Positions 51,776 through 60,058 of a DNA stretch of 64,000 nucleotides are shown here, piece after piece. The translations under genes and the position numbers were made by a program. The notes under the pieces were generated by a model, which saw nothing but the letters and a program-made list of their open reading frames with translations, was not told the origin of the DNA and made no database searches. Every line of letters starts with the position of its first letter. The first letter of the stretch is position 1. This stretch comes from JACMNW01 sp031406155 (lineage in GTDB: Bacteria > Pseudomonadota > Alphaproteobacteria > Rhodobacterales > Rhodobacteraceae), in the NCBI GenBank assembly GCA_031406155.1, contig JANOGW010000059.1, forward strand, positions 94,526 to 158,525, given 5' to 3'.

Positions 51776-52766
51776 CGCTTTGATCCGCGCTTGCGGCGGC
51801 GCCCAACGAGCGGGGATCAAATTCGTAATGTGCGCCGCAAAACTGGCAGTCGGCGGTGACAATACCTTCTGGCGTGGTCATCTCGGCAATGTCATTCGCC
51901 GCATAGATCGACAGGGATTTGCGAACATGGTCTGGCGAGCATGAACAGCCGAACCGAATAGGCTGGGCGTCGAATACGCGGGGGCCCTCTTCGTGGAACA
52001 GCCTGACAAGAAGATCGGTCGGCTGCACCGTAGGGCCGATTAGCTCCATCTCTTCGACCGTATCAAGCAGCAGATTCGCCCGGCTCCAGTTTTCGCCTTC
52101 ATCACCGCCAAGAATGTCGCCGTGGGTCAACAGCCCGCCCGCACCGGACCCTGCCTCGGCCGCAACAAAGGGTGACGCTTTCGGCATGTGCTGTAACATC
52201 ACCCCGCCACCGCGCCACGATGCCGCCTGCCCGGGGCGCTGGCTTTGGCCAAAGCTAAGCGAAAACCGCGTCGGCAGCTGCTCTGACTGGGCAAAATACG
52301 TCTCTGCACAGGCCGAAAGAGATCCGCCCGCGATAGGAGTGATGCCTTGATAGGGCAAGGTTCCCTCGCCCTGATCGATCAGGATCGCGAAGTAGCCATC
52401 GCCAACCATGCTGAACGGATCGGCCCCGGGCACCAGATCGCTTGCCTCATACCCCGCATAGGCGCGGATGCGCGCGGGCTGCCCGTCATCGGTTGGACCG
52501 TAGTAATCTGTTGCAATCAGCCGCACCGCACCACTACCACGGATCTGCAAAGAAAGCTTCCAGCGCAGCTTGATCATCTGCCCGATCAGCGCGGTCAAAA
52601 GTGCCGCCTCAGCGACCAAGGCTTCGATCTGCTGCGGATAGGCGTGCTGCTTCAGCACCTGCTGCAGAACACCGTCCAGCCGCACCACACGGCCACGGAT
52701 ATCTGAACGATCCAGCTGAAACGGCAGGACGGTATCGTCCCAGGCGATTTGTGATCCGATGGTCAT
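51765..52766 (-). CDS. hslO: Redox-regulated chaperone Hsp33
   Basis: 333 residues from the ATG at 52766 (AAGGAAA just upstream). The C-terminal zinc switch is complete: Cys274 and Cys276 in GCSCS, Cys307 and Cys310 in ADCQFCGAHYEF. Oxidation of these releases zinc and activates the holdase against stress-unfolded proteins. First gene of the hslO-nudL-cca operon. Confidence 0.95.
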   Translation of the reverse strand: MTIGSQIAWDDTVLPFQLDRSDIRGRVVRLDGVLQQVLKQHAYPQQIEALVAEAALLTALIGQMIKLRWKLSLQIRGSGAVRLIATDYYGPTDDGQPARIRAYAGYEASDLVPGADPFSMVGDGYFAILIDQGEGTLPYQGITPIAGGSLSACAETYFAQSEQLPTRFSLSFGQSQRPGQAASWRGGGVMLQHMPKASPFVAAEAGSGAGGLLTHGDILGGDEGENWSRANLLLDTVEEMELIGPTVQPTDLLVRLFHEEGPRVFDAQPIRFGCSCSPDHVRKSLSIYAANDIAEMTTPEGIVTADCQFCGAHYEFDPRSLGAAASADQSDAG

Positions 52767-52842
52767 GGGGTTTCCTTGGCGTGCCGACTTTGGCATACCG
52801 CGACTATACGGGCAGGGCAACCGCGCGTCCAAGGGGGCAGGC

Positions 52843-53289
52843 ATGATCAGGCGACACGGTGAGGCGCCAAAGCGCGGCCAGATCTATCGGCGCAGGCCAG
52901 GTGTTTATGCAGTTCTGGCCCGGGCGAATGCTATTCTTGCGACCCATCAATCGCAGCCCGTCCCTGAATACCAATTGCCCGGCGGCGGCATTGATGCAGG
53001 CGAGCATCCGATTGCGGCCCTTCACCGCGAGGTGCGTGAAGAAACCGGCTGGAAGATCGACGTCTGTCGCAGGCTTGGTGCCTTTCGCCGTTTCACCTAC
53101 ATGCCAGAGTACGATCTTTGGGCCGAAAAGCTGTGCACCGTCTATCTGGCGCGACCGATCTATCGGTTGGGCCCGCCCTCAGAACCCGGGCATCTGGCCG
53201 TCTGGATGACACTTGCGCATGCCATGGAAATGCTGGGCAATACTGGCGACCGAGCGATTCTTTCGGCCTATGTGGCGACGCTACGATAG
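52843..53289 (+). CDS. NUDIX hydrolase
   Basis: 148 residues from the ATG at 52843 with AAGGGGG before it. The NUDIX box reads GGGIDAGEHPIAALHREV followed by REETGW, with all the metal-binding Glu residues. The enclosing YQLPGGG and the later VYLARPIYRLGPPSEPGH do not identify the substrate; nucleoside diphosphate derivatives are likely. It is divergent from hslO and its end overlaps the phosphatase gene on the other strand by 9 bp. Confidence 0.9.
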   Translation: MIRRHGEAPKRGQIYRRRPGVYAVLARANAILATHQSQPVPEYQLPGGGIDAGEHPIAALHREVREETGWKIDVCRRLGAFRRFTYMPEYDLWAEKLCTVYLARPIYRLGPPSEPGHLAVWMTLAHAMEMLGNTGDRAILSAYVATLR

Positions 53290-54561
53290 GGCCCGCCCCG
53301 CAAAATCGAAAACCACGCCAGACACATCGTCGGGAAAATCCCATCCGCCATGAAACTGCGCCAGCCCGGCAACCAGCCCGTCCAGCAAGGCTGGCCCGTC
53401 GAGGCTCCTGTTGGCCTCCAGCAGACGCTCCAGCCCGTTCTCACCAAACTCCGCGCCCGACCGGTCCGGGCATTCGGTCACCCCATCTGACAACAAGATC
53501 AGCCTGTCACCCGGGGCAAGAACCGCTTCGATCCGTTCATAGCGCGCGCCTGCGATCAAGCCGATTGGCAGGCCGCCCGCGCCGATGCTGTCTATCCGCC
53601 CCGACTGCCGAACAATCACCGGATGTGGATGTCCGGCCTGTGCCAGCCTGACCTTGCCGCTATCAAGATCAATCTCGGCATAGGCCATGGTAAAGTACTG
53701 CTCGACCTTTAGGTCATCAATCATCAGGCTGTTCAGCCGCGAGGCGACCATTTCTGGCGGCCAGGCATCCCTTGCCCCGTTCCGGTCAGAACTAAGCGCC
53801 AGATTCTGTTCCGTCGATCCGCCCGACAAAAACCCCGCCAGCCGCGCCGTCATCATCGCAGAGGCGACCCCGTGCCCGGAGACATCGATCGAATATACCG
53901 CGATTCGATTCGCCGTAATTTCAAAACAACCAACCAGATCGCCGCCAACATGGCCCGATGGGCGCAGCAGCATCGCCGCCGTGCCGCCGGGAAATTTGCG
54001 CAACCTGTCGGGCACCAGTGTCTGTTGCAGTTTGCGTGCCTCGATCAGATCCCGGTCCAGAGAATTGTACAGCTTTTGCAATTCCAACAGGGTTGACACC
54101 ACCAGCCGGTTCTTCGCGACCAGTTCCCGCTGCATGCCCAGAATACGTTCACCGGCCCGAAGACGCGCGCGCAATTCGTCTGGGCTGACCGGTTTTGTCA
54201 GGAAATCGTCGGCACCGCCATGCAGACCATCCGCAATTTCCGCCTTTTCGGATTTCGACGTCAACAAGATGAAATAGCCATAGCCATCACACGGCAAGGC
54301 ACGAAATTCCCTGCAGAATTCCAGCCCCGTCATTCCGGGCATCATCCAGTCGCTTAACACCAGATCAAAGCCCTCAACGCGGCATAGCGCCAGCGCCTCT
54401 TCGCCCGACGCGGCCTCTGTCACGACATAACCCCAGCGGGTCAGCGACAGCGACAGGATCCTGCGCTGCGCCTTGCTGTCATCCACCACAAGCACGCGCA
54501 AAGGGGCTGCGAGGTTTGCAGTCTCTGCTGGTTCGCGCCTCCGTGCCAGCTGTAAACTCAT
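53281..54561 (-). CDS. Response regulator with PP2C-type (SpoIIE/RsbU) phosphatase output
   Basis: 426 residues in three parts. A receiver domain at 22-140 has Asp27-Asp28, the phosphoacceptor Asp71 in SDWMMPG and Lys in FLTKPVSP. A helical linker at about 140-190 looks coiled-coil. The SpoIIE-type phosphatase then has GGDLVG, IDVSGHGVASAMM and LLSDGVTECPD holding the metal Asps. Such proteins dephosphorylate anti-sigma-factor antagonists, steering a partner-switch. A lone Hpt gene is divergent, 171 bp away, and could phosphorylate Asp71. No anti-sigma gene is present nearby. Confidence 0.92.
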   Translation of the reverse strand: MSLQLARRREPAETANLAAPLRVLVVDDSKAQRRILSLSLTRWGYVVTEAASGEEALALCRVEGFDLVLSDWMMPGMTGLEFCREFRALPCDGYGYFILLTSKSEKAEIADGLHGGADDFLTKPVSPDELRARLRAGERILGMQRELVAKNRLVVSTLLELQKLYNSLDRDLIEARKLQQTLVPDRLRKFPGGTAAMLLRPSGHVGGDLVGCFEITANRIAVYSIDVSGHGVASAMMTARLAGFLSGGSTEQNLALSSDRNGARDAWPPEMVASRLNSLMIDDLKVEQYFTMAYAEIDLDSGKVRLAQAGHPHPVIVRQSGRIDSIGAGGLPIGLIAGARYERIEAVLAPGDRLILLSDGVTECPDRSGAEFGENGLERLLEANRSLDGPALLDGLVAGLAQFHGGWDFPDDVSGVVFDFAGRALS

Positions 54562-54732
54562 GGATCAAAGCCCTTCGTGACCAATCGTCCCGCAAAGCTA
54601 TGGGCGCTGCGGGTTAAGGGCATGTAAATGCTAGAACTTGAAATGTGTTGCCCGATGCGGGTTACCGTCCGTTAAGGCTTTCACGCGATCCTTGCGCTGC
54701 GTGAACTATAGCCGCGATGGCGGGAGGGTGCG

Positions 54733-55065
54733 ATGATTGACTGGGTACGCGTTGCGGATCTGAAGGCAGAAATCGGAGAAGACGACTTTCTTGAGGTCGT
54801 TGCGATGTTTCTGGAAGAGACAGACGAAGTGGTCGCCGGCTTTAATGGGCCGCCGGACGTGGCGGGCGTTGAGGGTCGGCTGCATTTCCTGAAAGGCTCG
54901 GCCCTGAACCTCGGGCTGTCTGAACTGGCTGCGCTGTGTCAAAGCGGTGAGAAACGGGCTTCGGCAGGTGCTGCGGCGGATGTGGATTTAAGCCTTGTTG
55001 CGGCAAGCTACCGGGCTGCGAAAGCAGAGTTTCTGGCGTCCCTCGGACGGTCAGAGACGGCCTAG
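54733..55065 (+). CDS. Histidine phosphotransfer (Hpt) protein
   Basis: 110 residues, a stand-alone four-helix Hpt domain. The phosphoacceptor is His51 in HFLKGSALNLG. GGGAGGG precedes the ATG. It probably relays phosphate from a hybrid kinase elsewhere to the receiver of the divergent phosphatase protein, as HptB does for HsbR in Pseudomonas; that pairing is inferred from position. Confidence 0.9.
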   Translation: MIDWVRVADLKAEIGEDDFLEVVAMFLEETDEVVAGFNGPPDVAGVEGRLHFLKGSALNLGLSELAALCQSGEKRASAGAAADVDLSLVAASYRAAKAEFLASLGRSETA

Positions 55066-55080
55066 GGTCAGGACTAGGCC
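55059..55080 (+). terminator. Possible terminator overlapping the Hpt stop
   Basis: GGCCTAG and CTAGGCC form a 7-bp stem with an 8-base loop, overlapping the stop codon; no T-run follows. From here to 55337 I see no gene or clear signal. Confidence 0.3.
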
Positions 55081-55337
55081 CTCAGGTAAGGCGCTCGTTA
55101 ACTGCCGCGCCAAGACTGGAAAAGCCTGAATGGATTCGTGTTGGAATTTGTCGGCGCTTAAATGCCGCAACGACTGTTTACGGTTTGCGCCGCTATGTCG
55201 ATTGAACAGAAGTATTGTGGGCGGCCTTCAGCCCAGCGCCACATTTCTTCCCTACTCCAGCCTTCTTTTCCGTTATCTTTTCCTGGTCAATGTATCCTGA
55301 CACCACATTGCGGTGGCCAGCCAGACAGGACCAAAAA

Positions 55338-56069
55338 ATGCGCTCTGTGAAACCAATTCTCTGCTTCTTCGGGGTATCAGCTTTGCTTCTAGGCCCGATC
55401 GGCCTGCAGATTCCATCCATCGGCGCGACGGAGGCCTTTGCGGGTGGTGGCAACGGTGGCGGTAACGGAAGTGGCGGTGGTAATGGCAACGGCGGCGGCA
55501 AAGGCAATAGCGGCGGCAATTCCAAATCCGACGCAGGAAAAAGCGCCGCGTCCACAGATGTGGCATCATCAGCAAAGCCAGCCAAGGCGAAAGGGTCAAA
55601 TGGCGCGTTAGCCTCTGAATTGAAGGGGCTGAACGCCGCACATGCCAGCCCGAATGCGTTGGCGAATGCCAGCCCCAACAGCCAGGTTGGCCGTCTGGCA
55701 ACTTACCGCGACGCTGCCTTGGCCGCGGCTGGCGCACAAGGCGCAATTGACGATGCTATTGCTGACCTGGCGGATTTTGACGCGGCAAATGCCGGTCGGA
55801 CCATCGCCGATATCGAAGCCGATATTGCTGCCATTGACCCGGCGGCAGAAGGCTTTGATCCTGCGCAACTTGATGCTTTGAACGCGGAACTTGCAAGCGC
55901 CCAAACCCGCGACGCCGACCGCGCCCTACTGGAAGATGCGATCACTGAAGCCGAACTGGCAGCCGAAGACGCCGCAACCACCGAAGAAGCGGCCCTGCTG
56001 GAGGCGGCGAATGGCCGGACCCTGTCCCCCGAAGCAATCGCCCATCTTCGCGACCTGTTGAATATCTGA
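55338..56069 (+). CDS. Exported Gly/Asn-rich then Ala-rich hypothetical protein
   Basis: 243 residues from the ATG preceded by AGGA. It has a signal peptide (VKPILCFFGVSALLLGPIGL), then a low-complexity Gly/Asn/Ser tract at about 36-63 (GGGNGGGNGSGGGNGNGGG). A Lys/Ala/Ser linker follows, then an Ala/Asp/Glu-rich, probably helical domain from about 90 to the end, with charged heptad-like stretches such as IADIEADIAAIDPAAEG. No Cys in the mature part and no recognised domain. The glycine tract suggests a flexible tether or wall-associated protein. I do not recognise a function. Confidence 0.75.
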   Translation: MRSVKPILCFFGVSALLLGPIGLQIPSIGATEAFAGGGNGGGNGSGGGNGNGGGKGNSGGNSKSDAGKSAASTDVASSAKPAKAKGSNGALASELKGLNAAHASPNALANASPNSQVGRLATYRDAALAAAGAQGAIDDAIADLADFDAANAGRTIADIEADIAAIDPAAEGFDPAQLDALNAELASAQTRDADRALLEDAITEAELAAEDAATTEEAALLEAANGRTLSPEAIAHLRDLLNI

Positions 56070-56179
56070 CAAATCCGCACAAGGGGTGGCAACAGGCGCT
56101 GCCCCTTGCGCCCTTGCCGCTGCTGGCAAAACAAAATAGATCGCAGCCCCAGATTGCCCAGTTTGGAAAGAGGCTGCCG

Positions 56180-57427
56180 ATGTCCACCGCCAATAGCGTT
56201 GCGCCAAAAAAAGTTGTCCTCGCCTATTCGGGCGGCCTTGATACCTCGATCATCCTGAAGTGGCTGCAAACCGAATATGGCTGCGAAGTGGTGACCTTCA
56301 CCGCCGATCTGGGGCAGGGGGAAGAGCTTGAACCCGCCCGCGCCAAGGCGGTTCTGCTGGGGATCAAACCGGAAAACATCCATATCATCGACGTCCGTGA
56401 AGAATTCGTTCGGGATTTCGTGTTTCCGATGTTTCGTGCCAACGCCTTGTATGAAGGGCTTTATCTGCTGGGCACGTCGATTGCACGACCGCTGATTTCG
56501 CAACATCTGGTGCGGATTGCGGCGGAAACCGGCGCGGATGCCGTGGCACACGGGGCTACCGGCAAGGGCAACGATCAGGTGCGGTTCGAACTGTCTGCCT
56601 ATGCCCTGAACCCCGCGATCCGGGTAATTGCGCCGTGGCGGGAATGGGATCTGACCAGCCGTACACGCCTGATCGAATTTGCCGAGACGCATCAGATACC
56701 GATTGCCAAAGACAAACGCGGCGAAGCGCCGTTTTCGGTGGATGCGAACCTTTTGCACACGTCGTCCGAAGGGAAAGCCTTGGAAAACCCCGGCGATGAG
56801 GCGCCAGAATATGTGTATCAGCGCACCGTTGCCCCCGAAGATGCGCCGAACACGCCGGAAATGGTGGAAATCACCTTCGAGCGTGGCGATGCGGTAGCCA
56901 TCGACGGCGTGCCAATGTCACCAGCGACCATCCTGACAAAGCTGAATGAAGTCGGTGGTGCGCACGGTGTTGGCCGTCTCGATCTGGTGGAAAACCGCTT
57001 TGTGGGTATGAAATCGCGCGGGGTCTACGAAACCCCCGGCGGCACGATCCTGCTGGAGGCACATCGCGGCATCGAACAGATCACGCTGGATGCTGGTGCA
57101 GGGCACCTGAAAGACAGCATCATGCCGCGCTATGCAGAACTGATTTACAACGGCTTCTGGTTTTCGCCGGAACGCGAGATGCTGCAGGCCCTGATCGATA
57201 AATCGCAAGATCATGTGTCGGGCAAAGTGCGGGTCAAGCTATACAAGGGCTCCGCCCGGACAGTTGCGCGGTGGTCGGATCACAGTCTCTATTCCGAAAA
57301 ACACGTGACGTTTGAGGAAGACGCTGGTGCCTATGATCAGAAAGACGCGGCAGGTTTCATCAAGTTGAACGCACTGCGCCTAAAGCTGATCGCGACGCGG
57401 AATGCGCGGGTGTCTAAGCGGGGCTGA
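56180..57427 (+). CDS. argG: Argininosuccinate synthase
   Basis: 415 residues from the ATG at 56180 (AGAGG upstream). The ATP pyrophosphatase loop SGGLDTS is at 17-23; GATGKGNDQVRFEL, the middle LLHTSSEGKALENP and the C-terminal KVRVKLYKGSARTV are family blocks. It joins citrulline and aspartate in arginine synthesis. It stands alone, 110 bp after the Gly-rich gene and convergent with the sulfotransferase-like gene. Confidence 0.97.
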   Translation: MSTANSVAPKKVVLAYSGGLDTSIILKWLQTEYGCEVVTFTADLGQGEELEPARAKAVLLGIKPENIHIIDVREEFVRDFVFPMFRANALYEGLYLLGTSIARPLISQHLVRIAAETGADAVAHGATGKGNDQVRFELSAYALNPAIRVIAPWREWDLTSRTRLIEFAETHQIPIAKDKRGEAPFSVDANLLHTSSEGKALENPGDEAPEYVYQRTVAPEDAPNTPEMVEITFERGDAVAIDGVPMSPATILTKLNEVGGAHGVGRLDLVENRFVGMKSRGVYETPGGTILLEAHRGIEQITLDAGAGHLKDSIMPRYAELIYNGFWFSPEREMLQALIDKSQDHVSGKVRVKLYKGSARTVARWSDHSLYSEKHVTFEEDAGAYDQKDAAGFIKLNALRLKLIATRNARVSKRG

Positions 57428-57453
57428 CAGGGGTGGCGGGGTGAACCCAAGGG

Positions 57454-58170
57454 CTATAGTTTGTGCACAGCAAGCCTTTGGTAAGACGGCAAAGCCGCCT
57501 GCGCCAGTTCGGCGTAAGCCCCGCCCAGATTTGGCAGCGGCCCTTCGGCACCTTCAAACCCGGTGCTGCGATGGACGGCGGCGTACCAATGTGGGGCCCA
57601 GACACCATCGGCTTCGTTGCCACCAGCTGGCCAATGCAGCATACGACGGGTGAAGGGCATGCCAATGGCCATGCACAGTTTGCGCAGCATGGCCTCGGGG
57701 TCGGCACGGATATCATCGCTGTCGATGACGATAGGGGTAGTGCCGGACCAACCGGAAACTTCATCAAACAATTCAGCCTGCTGCGTGAAGCCGATGTCGT
57801 GCAATGTGGCACCCTCACGCTTTTTGGCGTAGCTGGCGACCACTCTGGCCGGATGCCGGATCAGGAAGACATTTCGGCAGGCGCGCATCCAGCGGCGATC
57901 AAATTCCGGGACCATGTGCATTGTCATGTGCTTTTGGTAAAAATAGGTTTGCCCCTTCGGCACCGGGCCTTTGCAGGTGGCGGCAATGACATCGGGGTCG
58001 GGATCATGGGCGGCGATTATTTCAGCGCGCATTGGGTGGTTGATGCCGGTTGCATCCAGATACGCCGCATAAAACGGCTCGTCCCAGACCACGCAATCAC
58101 CCCGCGCAGCGAACGCATACATCATCGCGGTTGACAGGTTTCTGGGGCCGGACCACATGGCAATTCTCAT
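57454..58170 (-). CDS. Sulfotransferase-like P-loop protein
   Basis: 238 residues. The N-terminus MWSGPRNLSTAMMYAFAAR matches the 5'-phosphosulfate loop of sulfotransferases, and FLIRHPARVVASYAKK near 102-117 matches the 3'-phosphate motif with its Arg and Ser. The acceptor is unknown. It lies 32 bp after the aminotransferase gene on the same strand; fusions and pairs of this kind occur in eukaryotes and bacteria, suggesting a shared, uncharacterised small-molecule pathway. Confidence 0.85.
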   Translation of the reverse strand: MRIAMWSGPRNLSTAMMYAFAARGDCVVWDEPFYAAYLDATGINHPMRAEIIAAHDPDPDVIAATCKGPVPKGQTYFYQKHMTMHMVPEFDRRWMRACRNVFLIRHPARVVASYAKKREGATLHDIGFTQQAELFDEVSGWSGTTPIVIDSDDIRADPEAMLRKLCMAIGMPFTRRMLHWPAGGNEADGVWAPHWYAAVHRSTGFEGAEGPLPNLGGAYAELAQAALPSYQRLAVHKL

Positions 58171-58202
58171 CTGTCACCCCTTCCACGCATACGGATGGCG
58201 CA

Positions 58203-59102
58203 TCACGCCCCGACCAATGCCTTGTAAAGCCCGCGCAAACGTTCGGTCATCGGCCCCATCTGGCCATTGCCAATCTGCCGCCCGTCGATCGACCCGACCG
58301 GAGTTTGCGCGCCAAATGTGCCGGTCAAAAACGCCTCGTCCGCCGAATAGGTATCGACCAGACTGAAGTTGCGCTCGAACGCCGGGATGTCGTTGGCGCG
58401 GCACAGATCGATCACCTTTTGCCGGGTAATGCCGTTCATGCAGTAGTCGCCAGTGCTGGTCCAGACCTGGCCCTTCTTCACTATGAAAAAGTTGCAGGCA
58501 TTCGTGGTGTTCACGAAACCATGCACATCCAGCATCAATGCCTCGTCCGCGCCTGCCTTTTCGGCGGCGATGCAGGCAAGAATGCAGTTCAGCTTGGAAT
58601 GCGAGTTCAGCTTGGGGTCTTGGGTCATCGGCAGTCCGCGCATATGCGGCACAGTGGCAAGCTTGATCGGGCGCGGTAGTTTTTGGCGCGAATGTTCCAT
58701 GATGATGACCGTGGTCGGGCCTTGCTGCGACAGGCGCGGGTGCTGAAACGGCCGGGTCTTTGTGCCGCGCGTAACCATCAGGCGGGCATGCGCATCAGTG
58801 ACCATGCTATTGGCCTTTTGTGTGTCTGACACGGCGGAAATCACCTGTTCCTTGGTCAGGTGCATGGATAGATCAATCGCCTTTGCCGCCTCAAACAGCC
58901 GGTCAATGTGTTCATCCAGAAATGACCAGCAGCCATTGTACAGCCGGATACCTTCCCACACGCCGTCACCCAGCATGAACCCGGAATCATAGACCGAAAC
59001 CATCGCCTGCGCTTTTGGTACGATCTTGCCGTTCACATAGATCAGGATCGCCTCGTTGCGCGCGTCTTCCTCGGCCTGATGTGTTGAAACGTGGTCGGTC
59101 AT
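58203..59102 (-). CDS. Class IV aminotransferase (branched-chain aminotransferase-like), Glu replaced
   Basis: 299 residues from the ATG at 59102 (GGGG upstream). Fold-type IV PLP enzyme: catalytic Lys170 in LNSHSKLNCILA, SVYDSGFMLGDGVWEGIR at 37-54. At the position of the almost invariant Glu that protonates the pyridine nitrogen (G-x-V-x-E), this protein has Thr199 (GFVNTTNACNFF). It is commonly annotated ilvE, but this change and the sulfotransferase-like partner make simple leucine/valine transamination uncertain; a D-amino acid or other specialised amine is possible. Confidence 0.85.
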   Translation of the reverse strand: MTDHVSTHQAEEDARNEAILIYVNGKIVPKAQAMVSVYDSGFMLGDGVWEGIRLYNGCWSFLDEHIDRLFEAAKAIDLSMHLTKEQVISAVSDTQKANSMVTDAHARLMVTRGTKTRPFQHPRLSQQGPTTVIIMEHSRQKLPRPIKLATVPHMRGLPMTQDPKLNSHSKLNCILACIAAEKAGADEALMLDVHGFVNTTNACNFFIVKKGQVWTSTGDYCMNGITRQKVIDLCRANDIPAFERNFSLVDTYSADEAFLTGTFGAQTPVGSIDGRQIGNGQMGPMTERLRGLYKALVGA

Positions 59103-59271
59103 GAGCGGCCCCCTTTTTTGCATAGCCTATGTCGCGCGGTCCGCAACGCCAAGGGGAAGCATCACCATAGCGTTACATCACGGACGGGTGAGTTGCTGCG
59201 GTTGCCCACACGGCACATGTTGCGCACAATTGATCAAACCGGCTTAGCCCCCAACACCGATGGAGTTCACC

Positions 59272-59895
59272 ATGATCCGCCTTGCCGTTGCCATGACGAT
59301 CGCTTTTACGGCTGCCGCACAGGCGGAAACCGAAACGGCGGTTGTTGCAGGGGGATGTTTCTGGTGCGTCGAGTCGGATTTTGAGCCTGTGCCAGGCGTG
59401 ATTGGCGTCGTATCTGGCTACACCGGCGGCGATCTTGAAAGCCCGACTTACAAAGAGGTTGGCCGTGGCGACACTGGGCACTACGAAGCGGTAAAGATCA
59501 CCTTCGACCCTGCCGTCATCAGCTACGAGACGCTGATCGACAAATTCATCAGGTCGATTGATGTGACGGATGCCGACGGCCAGTTTTGTGACCGCGGCGC
59601 GCCATATAGAACCGCCATTTTTGTGTCTGACAAGGCACAAATGGCCGCTGCAGAGGCAGCACTTGCGACAGCCGAGGCAGAGCTTGGACAACCCGTCGCC
59701 ACACCGGTTCTGGCATCCAAACCGTTCTGGCCCGCCGAAGACTATCATCAGGACTACTACAAGGGCACCAACATCGTGCTGACACGCGCCGGTCCCAAGA
59801 AGCAATCAAACGCCTACAAGTTCTACCGCGAATCCTGTGGGCGCGACCAACGGGTAAAGGCGTTGTGGGGCGATAAGGCGGCCTTTGACCACTAA
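59272..59895 (+). CDS. msrA: Peptide methionine (S)-S-oxide reductase, exported form
   Basis: 207 residues from the ATG at 59272, giving a signal peptide ending near AQAET at 16-20. The catalytic motif GGCFWC has Cys29 and Cys32, and SGYTGGDLESPTYKEV and HYEAVKITFDP follow. A further Cys in ESCGRDQR near the end may resolve the disulfide. It repairs oxidised methionine, here probably in the periplasm, where the partner reductant is not encoded nearby. Confidence 0.92.
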   Translation: MIRLAVAMTIAFTAAAQAETETAVVAGGCFWCVESDFEPVPGVIGVVSGYTGGDLESPTYKEVGRGDTGHYEAVKITFDPAVISYETLIDKFIRSIDVTDADGQFCDRGAPYRTAIFVSDKAQMAAAEAALATAEAELGQPVATPVLASKPFWPAEDYHQDYYKGTNIVLTRAGPKKQSNAYKFYRESCGRDQRVKALWGDKAAFDH

Positions 59896-59948
59896 GGCGG
59901 CTCGTATTTATTCTGAATCGAGAGCCCGCTTCAGTCTTTTGATTTTAC

Positions 59949-59991
59949 GCGAGTTCTGTCCGAAAACCGGTTCCCACTTTTCAGAAATCGC
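59949..59991. repeat. REP-like dispersed palindromic element
   Basis: GCGAGTTCTG (59949-59958) and CAGAAATCGC (59982-59991) are inverted arms with one mismatch around TCCGAAAACCGGTTCCCACT. The core CCGAAAACCGGTTCCCACTT is, from memory, a sequence found in many copies in intergenic DNA of alphaproteobacteria, above all Rhizobiales. It lies between msrA and mutS. Only one copy is seen in this window. Confidence 0.65.
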
Positions 59992-60058
59992 TTGAAGCCG
60001 CACTTGGCGCTTTTCCCCTGCAGTCTGGTTTTGTAGGGTCACCTACCGATCAGGGGGA

